This document shows, piece after piece, positions 22,620 through 32,415 of a stretch of 64,000 nucleotides of DNA (its first letter is position 1; every line of letters starts with the position of its first letter). This DNA is from Dryococelus australis (lineage: Eukaryota > Arthropoda > Insecta > Phasmatodea > Phasmatidae), in contig CM056993.1 in assembly GCA_029891345.1 (NCBI GenBank), positions 271,398,636 to 271,462,635 on the forward strand, in the 5' to 3' direction. Both the position numbers and the translations under genes were made by a program. The notes below the pieces were generated by a model. It saw nothing but the letters and a program-made list of their open reading frames with translations. It was not told where the DNA came from and did no database searches.

Positions 22620-22785
22620 ATTTGATTGATTAATTCAACTGAATTCATTGCATTGATCAATCAAATTTTATCGGATTAAGATTTGCTTAATCAAAATTTT
22701 TGATCGGATTAAATACGGATAAATTACCGGACTAATCCGATCAAACAATTTGATATCAATTGATAATCCGATTAATCAAATGTGA
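22620..22785. repeat. GATTAATC-rich degenerate tract, second copy
   Basis: Overlapping palindromic words ('gattaattc', 'gatcggattaa', 'ccgattaatc') run to the same end 'caaatgtgaat' found at 6700-6830. A C homopolymer lies just upstream at about 22460-22474. No gene is seen at 22036-22619. Confidence 0.45.
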
Positions 22786-23029
22786 ATTAGGAACCCGTAG
22801 CCCCTACTACTGCTTTCTATGAGCAGCAACGTAACTATTACTGATGTATATGAATTACAAATTATTTTGTGAAACGATGCTAAATTACAATATAATCGTA
22901 TATGTGTTCCAGTTCCATAAATACGTTCTCTTAACAAGAATGTGTCAATATGCAGCCCCATACAAATTTAAATCTTAAAATTTTTAATCAAATGTGGGTC
23001 TTATAACTCCCCGCCATGTTGAAAATGAC

Positions 23030-23180
23030 TAACATTTTCGATCGAAATACCGCGAAATCGGTCGAAATGAAAGAAAAATTAGTTAGGCCCAGAGAATTGC
23101 AGTTTTTATTTCGATCGAAATTAAAGACGATATCGATCGAAACGAGGTGAAAGATAGTTACAGAACCCCAGTTCTGGAGG
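23030..23180. repeat. TTCGATCGAAAT-type hairpin cluster
   Basis: The palindrome 'ttcgatcgaaat' and variants ('atcggtcgaaat', 'atcgatcgaaac') occur four times in about 120 bp, so the stretch can form alternative stem-loops. The right side ends 'agttacagaaccccag', which looks like a MITE terminus, but I could not find its partner. Confidence 0.35.
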
Positions 23181-24039
23181 GACGTCAGCCATATTATATT
23201 TTTTTATATTTTGAACCCCAACCACCACCTAGGAATGCCATGACATTGACTGACACAGCTGAACTTAAAGTTAAAAATTTTCTGGGGGGGGGGGGAGGGT
23301 AATCGTAAAAATATACTTAGAAGGAACCAGGGGATAAATAACATTAGATAAGTGGTCACCATTTCGGATACACGCGAACTTGGCCTTATGACAACCTGGA
23401 AAACTAATACGTATTCCAGTTACCGCTCTTCTGGAATACACTCGTGCGCACTGGCCAATTATTACGATTTTTCCCCGATATTTTTCGAGAGAGATAAGTC
23501 GGATTTTCGTGTTCCAACTGCGAGTTTACTGAACGAGTGCGCACCGAGAGCAATTTTTTCCGCACCGAGTCTGGGGTGAATTCGGATTTTCAGAGCAATA
23601 TAGCGGTGACCCTGTGATTATGAAAATTACACGAAAATTATTGCAATGTTGAAAATTCTACAATGTCTAACATTTTGGCAGCTTACTATTATGTAATAGT
23701 TAAATATTGAACAAAGGTGCTCTTGGTATATTGACGATATCGTTTGTAATTACAGCGACGATGAGGTTAAATCCACCCAGTGAGTAGTGCATACGTTTGC
23801 CGACGAGTTAAAAAAAGAGAAATTGGAGAAACTTATATGTACGGAATTTCATTAATTTAAAATTTCAATCCTTATATCAACATCGTAGTTCAAGCATTTT
23901 CTCCAAAAGATGATATGTTGTCGCAAATGTTTTGCACTGTTTTCACGGCGTGTTCCAGTTGTCGGTGCATAAATAATATACATTCATTTCTGGCAATCAC
24001 GTGACACATGTACTGCTTCAGTTTTCGATGGGCACTGAG

Positions 24040-24560
24040 TGTGCAACCAGAGCAGTCAATCGGAGTATGCCATAAATATCGAAGATAAATGTAAAAATAT
24101 CGGCAAGAAATGGTTAACAATAGGGAGAAGAGCTACATTACAAACCCTGATCGCCCTTTTGTATATCCGTGACCTGAACCGTAGGATGACCTGGAAACTT
24201 AAAAATCAAGAAAACACGAAGAATTTCTGGAAAATCGTAAAGAAATCAAGGAACATCTACAGTATTAACACTCGTCGCCATTTTGTATATTTGTCATTTC
24301 TCCATAGGATGACCTGAAAACCTAAAATTCAAGAAAACTGGAAAAAATTCTCGAAAAAAAAAATCAAGAAAGCTACAGTATTGACCCCGATCGTTATATT
24401 GTATATTCGTGACCTTGGTATTTACCTTAGGATAACATTAAAATTAAAAATCAAAAAATCTGTTTAAAATGTAAAAAAAAAAAAAAAAAAAAAACATTAA
24501 GGTACAATTACATTGTAGACCATGACCAGCATATTTGATTTCCACGACTTTGACCCCAAG
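24040..24560. repeat. Satellite-like array, degenerate unit of about 120-130 bp
   Basis: Three to four units share the order 'gctaca-tattaacc-cgatcg', 'ttgtatat-cgtgacct', 'taggatgacctgaaaac' and 'aaaaatcaagaaaa'. An A-tract of about 20 bp sits at 24473-24494. Related material lies inverted at about 25050-25250 and partly at 23340-23490, sharing the exact block 'ccaattattacgatttttcc'. Non-coding. Confidence 0.65.
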
Positions 24561-25049
24561 CGAAAATAAACGTGCAAAAAATATCGATTTAGAAACTGGG
24601 TGAATTATTTTACCTGTTTTAGAAATTGATAAAAATGAGAGATTTAATGAGCATAAAACAACTTACCAGACTGAATGCTGTAAACATCAGGGAAGAGAGC
24701 TATAGGTTGTGTATTTGGGTGTAAATGGTAGTGGGAATTTGAGCGGATTGGAGGGTCAGGTGTGACGTAAGCCCATGCTTCGTTGGAGTGGTGCGGTTTG
24801 CGGTGAGGAGGGGGTAGGTGTCAGGTAGATAGCCAATTGAATATATTGGTGGGAGTAGAGGCTTGGCGACTAAGTAACCAATGAAAAATCTCGGTTAGGG
24901 TCAGTCTTGTGCTGGTCGTCGTGGTTAGAGCATGTGTGCTTCGCCACATTTGTTTTGAACCCTCCTACATGCATGTATTTAATGTTCCTTCCGAAGGATT
25001 CAAACTTATTTCTAATTGTTGATAAATCTCACATTTTTAATAACATTAA

Positions 25050-25400
25050 AACTATTTTTAAATGTTCCCCGATTTTTACGATTTTTCTTGGGTATTTCGG
25101 GCCCCAAGTTCGTCCGGGGTCAAGATCGTGGAAAACCAATATGTTGGTCGCGGTCAGTAATGTAACTCTTCTCCAATTATTACGATTTTTCCCCGATATT
25201 TTTCGATTTTCTTGATTTTTATGTTTACGGGCCATGGTTAAAGTCACGGATAGCTAAGATGTATGCCGGGGATATATAATGCAAATTTCCCCGCAAGTTT
25301 ATACTAGGCCCTATTATTTTTTACGACATTTTGTGATTTTTCTAGATTTTTCGAGTTCAAGTTCACCTGGCGTCTAGGTCGAGGTCACCACGGGTTAGGG
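25050..25400 (-). repeat. Inverted copies of the satellite-like unit
   Basis: Here the T-rich strand faces up: 'tacgatttttccccgatatt', 'ttcgattttcttgatttttatg' and 'gggtcaagatcgtgg'. Half-site words (GGTCA, TCACC) are frequent from 25360 to 25400. A direct link to R2 at 10.8 and 40.1 kb is likely. From 25401 to 25778 nothing is seen. Confidence 0.55.
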
Positions 25401-25778
25401 TCAAGGCTGTTGAATTTCGATCTGATGGTTTGGGTACATGACGTAGATAAATATGGCCGACATCCCTCCTGGTCCTATGGGTTTTGCCGGAGACTTTAGT
25501 CAAACTTGCTGATTTGAGGAATTTTTTGACTCACACATCGAAATGTCTCGATGTCACCTTGTCCATTCCCAGTGAACCTCGACACCGAGTTGCTGATTTT
25601 GGAGTATGTTAAGGGATTCTTGATGGGAAAACAGGGTATTTTACATGGGGATACGTTGGCTGTGACTCCTGTTCCCAGTTAACGTCGTGTCAGCCCATAC
25701 TATTCTGCTCTAGTCCTGCATTATAATTTTCATATCTGATTGTATTAGTATTTCTTCTCTCTATATGATATATATATA

Positions 25779-25827
25779 TATAATGAGCTACCAACAAAAT
25801 TGAAATTGTGCCTTGCTTAATTATCTT

Positions 25828-25895
<68 letters not shown>

Positions 25896-25985
25896 ATTTC
25901 TTTTAATAACACCCGCAACAAATTAATTGCGATAAAAGATAATTTAAGGCAAGGCACAGTTTCAATTTTGTTGATCGCTCATTTT
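25779..25985. mobile_element. Foldback MITE with a (TC)n core
   Basis: The left arm 'aatgagctaccaacaaaatt' followed by 'gaaattgtgccttgc' is the reverse complement, with few changes, of the right arm ending 'ttgttgatcgctcatt'. Arms are about 50 bp and also share 'ttaattatcttttatc'. Between them is a (TC)n microsatellite (about 25832-25893). No coding sequence. Confidence 0.75.
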
Positions 25986-26129
25986 ATGTCAAAAATAATG
26001 TGTATAAATTTGTACAAACAGATTCGACACCTCGGACACACGGTTGGTTCAGCAGTAGACTCCATCTTCCTACTTTTGAAGTCTCAAGCTCGATTACGGG
26101 CTCTGACGTGAGGATGGTACATTTTTTTC

Positions 26130-26260
26130 TGGCGGCAATTCTCATATGGCCAGCGTGGTGGACACACCCGTGGGAAGGGGGTTTTCTCGGGGCAATCCGT
26201 TTCTTCTACGTGTCTTCATTCCACTGTTGTTTCTGCACTGTCTCTTTTCTCAAATCGTCA
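26130..26260 (+). repeat. Possible heavily decayed SINE-A
   Basis: 'gggttttctcggggcaatcc' followed by 'gtttc' resembles the SINE-A body ('gggttttctcggggtactcc'). The tRNA-like head is not recognisable, so this is tentative. Confidence 0.3.
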
Positions 26261-26419
26261 GTTCTCGGGGCTCGTGGGGACATATATTAAAGTTGAGGCT
26301 GACCGCCGATTACATTTTGCCTGTGCATGTACCCTACATTGACTCGCCCATTGCTAGTACAAATGTCGAAGTCAAATGGTCATGAGCGTGTTTGTTTACA
26401 CTTGAGTTTTCATCAGACC

Positions 26420-26700
26420 CAGGGCGCGCTGGATGAGCGGTTAGCCTGCTCGCCCGCAACCAAGCGGAACGGGCTCAATCCCCGGCCGAGTCACTCCCCA
26501 GTTTTTCGCGTGTGGAAATCTTGCCGGGCAATGCTGCTGGTCGGCGAGTTTCTGGGGGATCTCTCCCCCCCCCCCCCTCCCGAACATGGCACCGAGCCTC
26601 ATGCATTACGGTGCTGCTCCATTTACACCTCAGTTACCCTCATCGCCTCTGAAACCTCGTGTTTAAGAGCACCCAAATATCTTCCACACACGACTTTTCA
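26420..26700 (+). repeat. SINE-A copy (tRNA-derived)
   Basis: The head 'ggatgagcggttagcctgct' corresponds to an A box. The B-box-like 'acgggctcaatccccggccg' is followed by the family body ('tttttcgcgtgtgg', 'ccgggcaatgctgctggtcg') and the tail 'gtttaagagcacccaaatat'. It has a C-tract expansion at 26566-26578. Other copies are at 48480-48605 (minus), 55411-55695, 57487-57735 and 62847-63105. No gene is seen between 26701 and 27261. Confidence 0.8.
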
Positions 26701-27261
26701 ACAGCCCACTCCTTTATGTGACCAAAATACTTTGATAAGCACAACTAAAAAAGTAATGTACCACTGGCATTTCTCAGTTACAAGTTTAGCATAGCCCAAG
26801 AGAAAGTATACGATGAAATTCATACCTCTATGCAGAATAGAACGCCAGACTTTACAAATTTCTTCTTGTGATTGGTCTATTGTACCAAGCGACATTTTTC
26901 GTGTGCAACAATTACGGTGGCGCAAAGCTTATATTGCGTGATGTATTTTAGTTGCATAAAAACTAGTTATGGGGAAGTAGTACAAACCTGTCACTTGTCA
27001 AGCACCTACTTACCCGAACAGTGTTCTCTCCTCATATCCTACCCATGTTATATTTGATAATGTTATTGTCAGAAAGCAGTTCAGTGTTGTAGCACGGACA
27101 GTCGCTACTGGGCAGCTCGAGCACGCACACTACTCAAGTTCTTCTTCTCCTCTGCTTGTAGAAACTATGTGTGTCCCTCGGGTATGGCAGCAAGCTGCAA
27201 TCAGTGTCTACCTCCTTTCATCCAATCAGTCCTTCCTGCAAGTCAGTTACGCCGCGGTGCC

Positions 27262-28639
27262 TACCTTCTTGGCCCGGTTAAGCATGTTTGACCCCAAAAA
27301 ATTAATAATTTTATTTTTGTACCAAACATTGTTCACCACTTTGTGACATTCCCGAAAGTGTTATTAATTTGTCACCTGTTTTACTGCAGCTATTAAAACA
27401 AACACTAACTATTGTACAAATGAAGAAATTAGTAAACTAACAACATGGTCTACCGCGTGAAATATATGTCACCACCAAATAACAAGCTACATACTGTATA
27501 GAAAAAATAATTTTTAATATAAAAAATGTTGCATATTTTCCACTTAAAGCACTAGATTACTCTTCAGCAGGTTCTGGTTTCAAATTCCAGTTAATCATTG
27601 ATACGGGTGCTTTCATAGTTGTGAGTTTAGGCTATGTTTAGCATGCAAACCGCCCTAGATTAGCCTACAACCTAAGTAGAGGGCGTTAAATAAACTATTT
27701 TCAGCAAATCATTGCACGTTCCTAAAATAGCCTGTTATTCTGCATTAGGCTACTACTTCGTAGCCTTTATTCAACAGCTCTTACAATACTGTCCTGAAAA
27801 AGATTTTGTCTAGGCCTAGGCCTATACATTCTTTTAACGATTATTGTTTCATAAGTTGTGAGTTGTAACATTTCCTTTAATGGCCTTTTTTTTCGTCTGA
27901 ATCTCCGATCATAGGACTACTCCACAAATCCACTCGAATTGCAGTCAACTTGGAATTAGAATGTTACTAAAGTTAAGTATGACTAAAATTAATTGTTTCG
28001 CAATTATGTATTATTTGGAGCATAAATTCGCCTACAGTTTTTACCGACCAAAATATTTTAGATTCTTTTTATTGATAATTTTAAGTACTTAATTCAGTCT
28101 CAAAAAGTTAACATTTTTCGCTAGATGAATTTTTTTTTTTTGCAATTAATCCGTAGTGTCCATTGATAATATGAGCTTAAATTTTATCACTATCACACTT
28201 TGCGTTACTTAAAAACATTTAATTGCAACACGACAACCAACTCAAGCACTTAAAAAGTTCCAATATAATTTCCAATGTAAGTGTAATAGTTCCAAAAAGT
28301 AAGTGTGAAGTGGTTTTTGGGTAAATATTTATAATTTTAACTTTCATATAAAGTGTATCGTTTTAATATATGATTTGTGTAACGATACATTCTTGTTCGC
28401 TTCTTTCCATTTGCTCGAACATGTAGTGAAAATCAGCCAGTCATTTGCACAGTACGCTGTATTCTTTCCTTTTGCCATTGCATAGTGGGATCACATTCAC
28501 TTTCATCCACACTAAAATATTTTTTAAAAAACCTGCTACAAACATATGGGTGCAGTTTTGACATATTTATACTAAAATTAATTGTTTTATGTTGAAAGCG
28601 TGTGAAAACCACGCTTTCCTTATCGTACTCCGCCTCCAT
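27262..28639 (+). repeat. Dispersed repeat R1, copy 2
   Basis: Same borders and internal order as 8306-9824. The palindromic MITE is reduced to its left half (27272-27545), which joins directly to the R1 body at 'acttaaagcactagatt'. Its right border coincides with the ATG of the conserved short ORF and lies just beyond the poly(A) signal of the 82-residue gene at 28646. Confidence 0.7.
28433..28639 (-). CDS. Short ORF with start conserved in both R1 copies, copy 2
   Basis: The frame starts 'MEAEYDKESVVFTRFQHKT' and runs through 'NMSKLHPYVCSRFFKKYF'. It is conserved with 9635-9823 only up to HPYV. The remainder is A/T-rich and probably intronic or non-coding. Function unknown; see the copy-1 entry. 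Confidence 0.35.
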   Translation of the reverse strand: MEAEYDKESVVFTRFQHKTINFSINMSKLHPYVCSRFFKKYFSVDESECDPTMQWQKERIQRTVQMTG

Positions 28640-28767
28640 TTCGAATTTATTGCAAACTGGATCAATGAAGAAGAGAAAAATAACCTTTGGACAGTATCAT
28701 GGTATTCTCACAGATGCAATTCAAGGACATGTTCCATGTTTGATAGCTGCGAATGTAATATTCAAAA

Positions 28768-29025
28768 CTAGTCTGTTTGTACGACTGTTTCGTGTGTGTT
28801 GGCTGGAATGTTGGCGTCCTCTAGATCCTCATCCTCTACGGGATGCTCTTGGATGTAAGGAACGTCATCGTCGTACAGTCTGGGGCCTAGGACGTAGAAG
28901 ACGGTGACCAGCAGGGCAAACTTGAAGAACAACAAGAGCAGATCCTGGCACCAACCCCCGCTGAGACTCAGGAATTTGAAAGTGTGAAGTATGGACATAC
29001 CTTCAAGCAAAGCCATGACTGTACA
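28768..29025 (-). CDS. Host-gene exon: 82-aa single-pass membrane protein
   Basis: The ATG at 29016 opens an 82-codon frame ending in TAG. Upstream on the minus strand a strong pyrimidine tract leads to 'tctttag' and an acceptor at 29025/29026, nine bases before the ATG. Downstream AATAAA lies at 28651-28646, about 120 bp after the stop. Residues 1-24 are mixed; 26-43 are a hydrophobic helix ('LLLLFFKFALLVTVFYVL'); then 'GPRLYDDDVPY' and an acidic tail ('HPVEDEDLEDANIP') follow. GC and codon balance differ from the AT-rich flanks. The upstream reading frame could continue through the acceptor (C-T-V before Met), so the start may be internal. The upstream exon is not identified and I do not recognise the family. 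Among all frames here this is the most gene-like. Confidence 0.6.
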   Translation of the reverse strand, partial: CTVMALLEGMSILHTFKFLSLSGGWCQDLLLLFFKFALLVTVFYVLGPRLYDDDVPYIQEHPVEDEDLEDANIPANTHETVVQTD

Positions 29026-29549
29026 CTAAAGAAAAAAAGGCTACCAGAGTCAGGAATGTTATAATAAACAAACATATTTACAAGCAAGAAAATAAACTCC
29101 ATGACAACTTAGTTTCTCTAATTGAAGAGCAAACATAGTGGCCAGAAATCATCTGATTTGGCTTCATCAATAGCAAATATATTTAATTTTTACGCTGTAC
29201 TGGGTATAATAAACCTTTTTTCAAAAAATACGCTGTAAGGTAACATTTTTCACGATCTGCGCCTATTTTTCCATAATTAACGTTTGTTTCGCACGTTGGG
29301 CACTGTCATGCATAATACTTGTAATTTTACATGCGTTTCACATATGTTTTATTTTTAATAATTTCTATTATTTTTATTTTTCATTTTTTCATGTGGTTGG
29401 GATATTTAAACTTAGATGTACGAATGGCAATGATTCATGTTTAATTGAGATAGATAACTAGATTTAATTTTGTTTATATTTTAATTAATAACTAATATTT
29501 TGCATATTTTTTTTTTTTGGTCTCACCTTTATTGTGAATGTTTCAGGGA

Positions 29550-30929
29550 ATTTTTTTGTATTTTTTATTAACTTCTACGAGACCCGTAACTCTATGGAAA
29601 CAGGGATTTAGGCCGTTTGGAGTGTGTCATTTTAGTTCGTTAGTCAGGAAGCCTTGCTATTGGCTAACAGGTTCAAATCCTGTACTCCGATTGGCTGGTG
29701 AGCTCAGCATAGGGCTAGGCCGCGCGGGTCGTTTGAAAGTTCGCTCTCTCTTGTCACCAACCTTCAACTGCGTTAGACGTAAGGCTAGGACGCTCGTCCT
29801 ACAGTTGGACGTAGCGGAGGTATTTAAATTAGAAGTTAGAGTGTTTCAGCTCTTACAGCTTGCTGCAGTTATTATTTGTGTATCTGCGTCGAGTTGAGAG
29901 AGTGAGCACCCCGCATAGTTTTTTTAAGCAGTTGTTTAGGTAGTTGAAGGTAGCTAGCTAGACTTGTAACATCCGTGAGCTGGTGAGCCACGTAAAGTAG
30001 CACCGCACCCAGGCCTGCAATTACTGCCTCCGTCCTTTCTACAAGATACATCGTCCTGCCTTCGCTTACAACCTAGTATTTTACAAGAACTATTTTTCAT
30101 CAAGTTTTTAGATTTATTTCATCTTAGACTTTGCTACATTACGCCGTTGGCGTAGAACATTCGACCCGACGCCATGTTCGGTAAGGCTCCTATATTAGCT
30201 GCAGCAAATTTTAACCACAATTTTTACCTGAGAGAGAAGTCAAGTGTTTTTGCCTAATTGAGACAGTCAAGTTACATTTTTCTGAACTAAGTTCAAGATA
30301 TTTTATTTTGGGAGGACTACGTATACTTAAAGTGCTTTAAGTCAGACTGTTAATACGTGTCGCGTAAGAGTATTTGAAAATGACCGTTAACCATGACCAC
30401 TTCCTAACGGCAGCTTAGTTTGAACACTATTTTCTTTTCTTTGCTCATTGCAATTCAGGGATATATGATTATTTGAATTATTTTCCAGCTTAAGACAAAA
30501 CATATTTTCAGTTCAAAATGATTAAACAAGTATCTTGCTATGTGTGTAGTTATATATAATAAATTTCACAGCTGGTGTGGCAAATAATTTTTTTGCCTGT
30601 AACCAGAGAGGGGTTGGCAAATGTGAGTTCCTACGCATTCTACATACTGGTTCCTGAACTGAGTATAGCAAAACACAAACATATTTCTTTAGGGCAGTAT
30701 TTATTTCTTTTACTCGCTGACTGGATCACAAATATTGCCAACATCATACACAATTCAATATTTTGTCATGTGGTGCATAACATAAAAATCTGGCTATCAC
30801 AAAGAGGTGGTTTTTATTATGCTGCATCGCACTACGTTACAGAATCACTTGTGCCAAAGGATTTGCCACAGAGTTACTAGCGCTCAAGTGTTGGCCTAGG
30901 TTATGTACTACATGGCACAGAAATTAAAC
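29550..30929 (+). repeat. Probable 5' LTR / leader of the Gypsy-type element
   Basis: The interval ends against a tRNA-Lys primer site at 30930 and contains a good promoter at 29659-29850 and an AATAAA at 30558-30563. These are the parts expected of U3, R and U5. Its last bases 'attaaact' resemble the A-C-T ends of some Gypsy-family LTRs. I could not find a matching 3' LTR in the window, so the left border is a guess and host promoter DNA upstream of a shorter LTR is the alternative. No gene is seen at 29052-29549. Confidence 0.4.
29659..30181 (+). promoter_or_regulatory. Core promoter with twin CCAAT boxes, TATA box and spliced leader
   Basis: ATTGG (inverted CCAAT) occurs at 29659-29663 and 29690-29694. 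TATTTAAA is at 29821-29828 and a TCAGC initiator-like word has its A at 29848, 27 bp downstream, which is ideal spacing. About 330 bp further on 'gacgccatgttcg' is followed by GTAAGG at 30181, a good splice donor eight bases after an ATG. So a transcript could start near 29848 and splice at 30181. It belongs either to the LTR element or to a host gene. Confidence 0.45.
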
Positions 30930-30947
30930 TAGCGCCCAACGTGGGGC
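30930..30947 (+). other. Primer-binding site, tRNA-Lys(CUU)-type
   Basis: 'tagcgcccaacgtggggc' is complementary, with one mismatch (A for G at the second base), to the 3' end of insect tRNA-Lys(CUU) (established knowledge of that tRNA's 3' sequence). This fixes the element's orientation as plus and the end of its 5' LTR near 30929. Confidence 0.75.
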
Positions 30948-30991
30948 CTTTCGACACGCTGAAGCTACAGTAAGCGAGGTCAAGTCAGTAA

Positions 30992-32415
30992 ATGCGTAGA
31001 AGTGCCAAAACCCCTCACCAGTTACGCAGAAGTGAGCGTACGCCTTACAGATTAAGAGAAACTACACCAATAGATTACAGGCACCTAGAGTACACTGTGT
31101 TTGAAATGGAAGAGACAACTGGAATAATTGATACGTACACTACCGTACACCAGGCAGCTGGCAAGGCAAATACTGACATTAATGCATCTCAGCCTAACTA
31201 GTCATCTGAACATGAGACAACAGCAGCTAATATTTCACAAACGTCACTGCTACAGCAACTCGCTGCGCTTATGCAGACACAGACGACTGAAACGTAAACA
31301 AAACTAACCGAATCAATGTGGACACAATTAGGTGAGGTCAAGTCGCAGTTAACGGAATCGCAAGCACGCGTGTCCAAGACAGTCCAATGTCAGTTAAGTG
31401 AGTTCAAGTCACAGTTGACGGGAATGGTACAATCACAGGTTTCGTTGTTAAGAGAGGGTGTAGCAGCTTACCTGCAACAGCTGGCTTCAGAGGTGAACAC
31501 TGTACACAAAGACATGGCAGAAATAAGGGAAGAGTTAGAGAAGGTAAAAATGACTTGTAATGTACAGTTTACTAGAGTAGAGCAGCGAATGAACCGGCTA
31601 GAAGCGCGACCAGCTGCCACAACTGACGAGAATGCACTAGATCAGTAAGTCAAGGAAACATTCACCTCAAAAAATACTCATGTTGAGCACAAACTAGGAC
31701 AAGTCGGGAAAGCGACTGCAGATAGGCTTGCCAGAGTAGCTGATAAGGTTCATCATCTGACTCAGGTTGTGGAAGAAGTAAGAAACCTTCACCTGAGTGT
31801 GCACGAACTTGACCGTGGGGAGGTGCAGTCTCTTATTACTAATACTCTATACACTGAGCCCAGAAACAGCACATTGATTGCTGAACGGAATGCCACACAA
31901 ATGCCTGCTATTCCAGTGACAAATGCGCCTATTAGCACTTTACTACATCGTCCATCGAAATTGTGGGCGGAACAGATGCCCAAATTCGAAGGAAAATGAG
32001 GGGGAAATCCAATCAATTTCTTATTGGATTTGAGAGTACCGGTCTTGTTTGGACTAAGCGACAACGGCAAACTGAAATGCTTTAGTCTAGCACTCCAGTC
32101 CACGGCCTACTATTGGTAGGAAGTAGCGAAAAGCACCGCAACAAGCTAATCTGAATTCATCGTAAATTCACAGATTATTTCTGGAATGCGAAAGAGCAGG
32201 GAAACCTGAGAGCGCAGCTCCATGCGGAAATGTTTATCCCCGGCCGAGGTCGCAGCCTGGAAGCCCACATCTCTGAAATGTATGAAAAGTCGTGCCACTT
32301 AAGCCATCCGATTAGCGATGAGGAATTTACGGCAATGGTGTTAATGAAACTACCCTATCGCTACCAACCACACTGGCCAGGACACAGAGATACAGACATA
32401 GGCCGGAATTCATAG
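30992..32415 (+). pseudogene. Gypsy-type LTR element gag, N-terminal part, multiple stops
   Basis: The open pieces at 30992-31201, 31316-31648 and 31769-31999 lie in one reading frame interrupted by single stop codons. They show a basic N-terminus, a long Gln/Glu/Leu coiled-coil-like section ('LLREGVAAYLQQLASEVN'), and then 'WAEQMPKFEGK', a typical lead-in to the capsid. The capsid continues in degraded form ('LFGLSDNGKLKCFSLAL', 'YYW') and 'FTAMVLMKLPYRYQ' in another frame. At about 32405 the sequence switches to inserted DNA; gag resumes near 36420. Structural protein of a retrotransposon; inactive. Confidence 0.65.

Noticed and set aside
29671..29683. B-box-like 'ggttcaaatcctg' suggesting a tRNA or SINE
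   Set aside because: No A box at the right distance and no cloverleaf; it lies between two CCAAT boxes of a promoter candidate.
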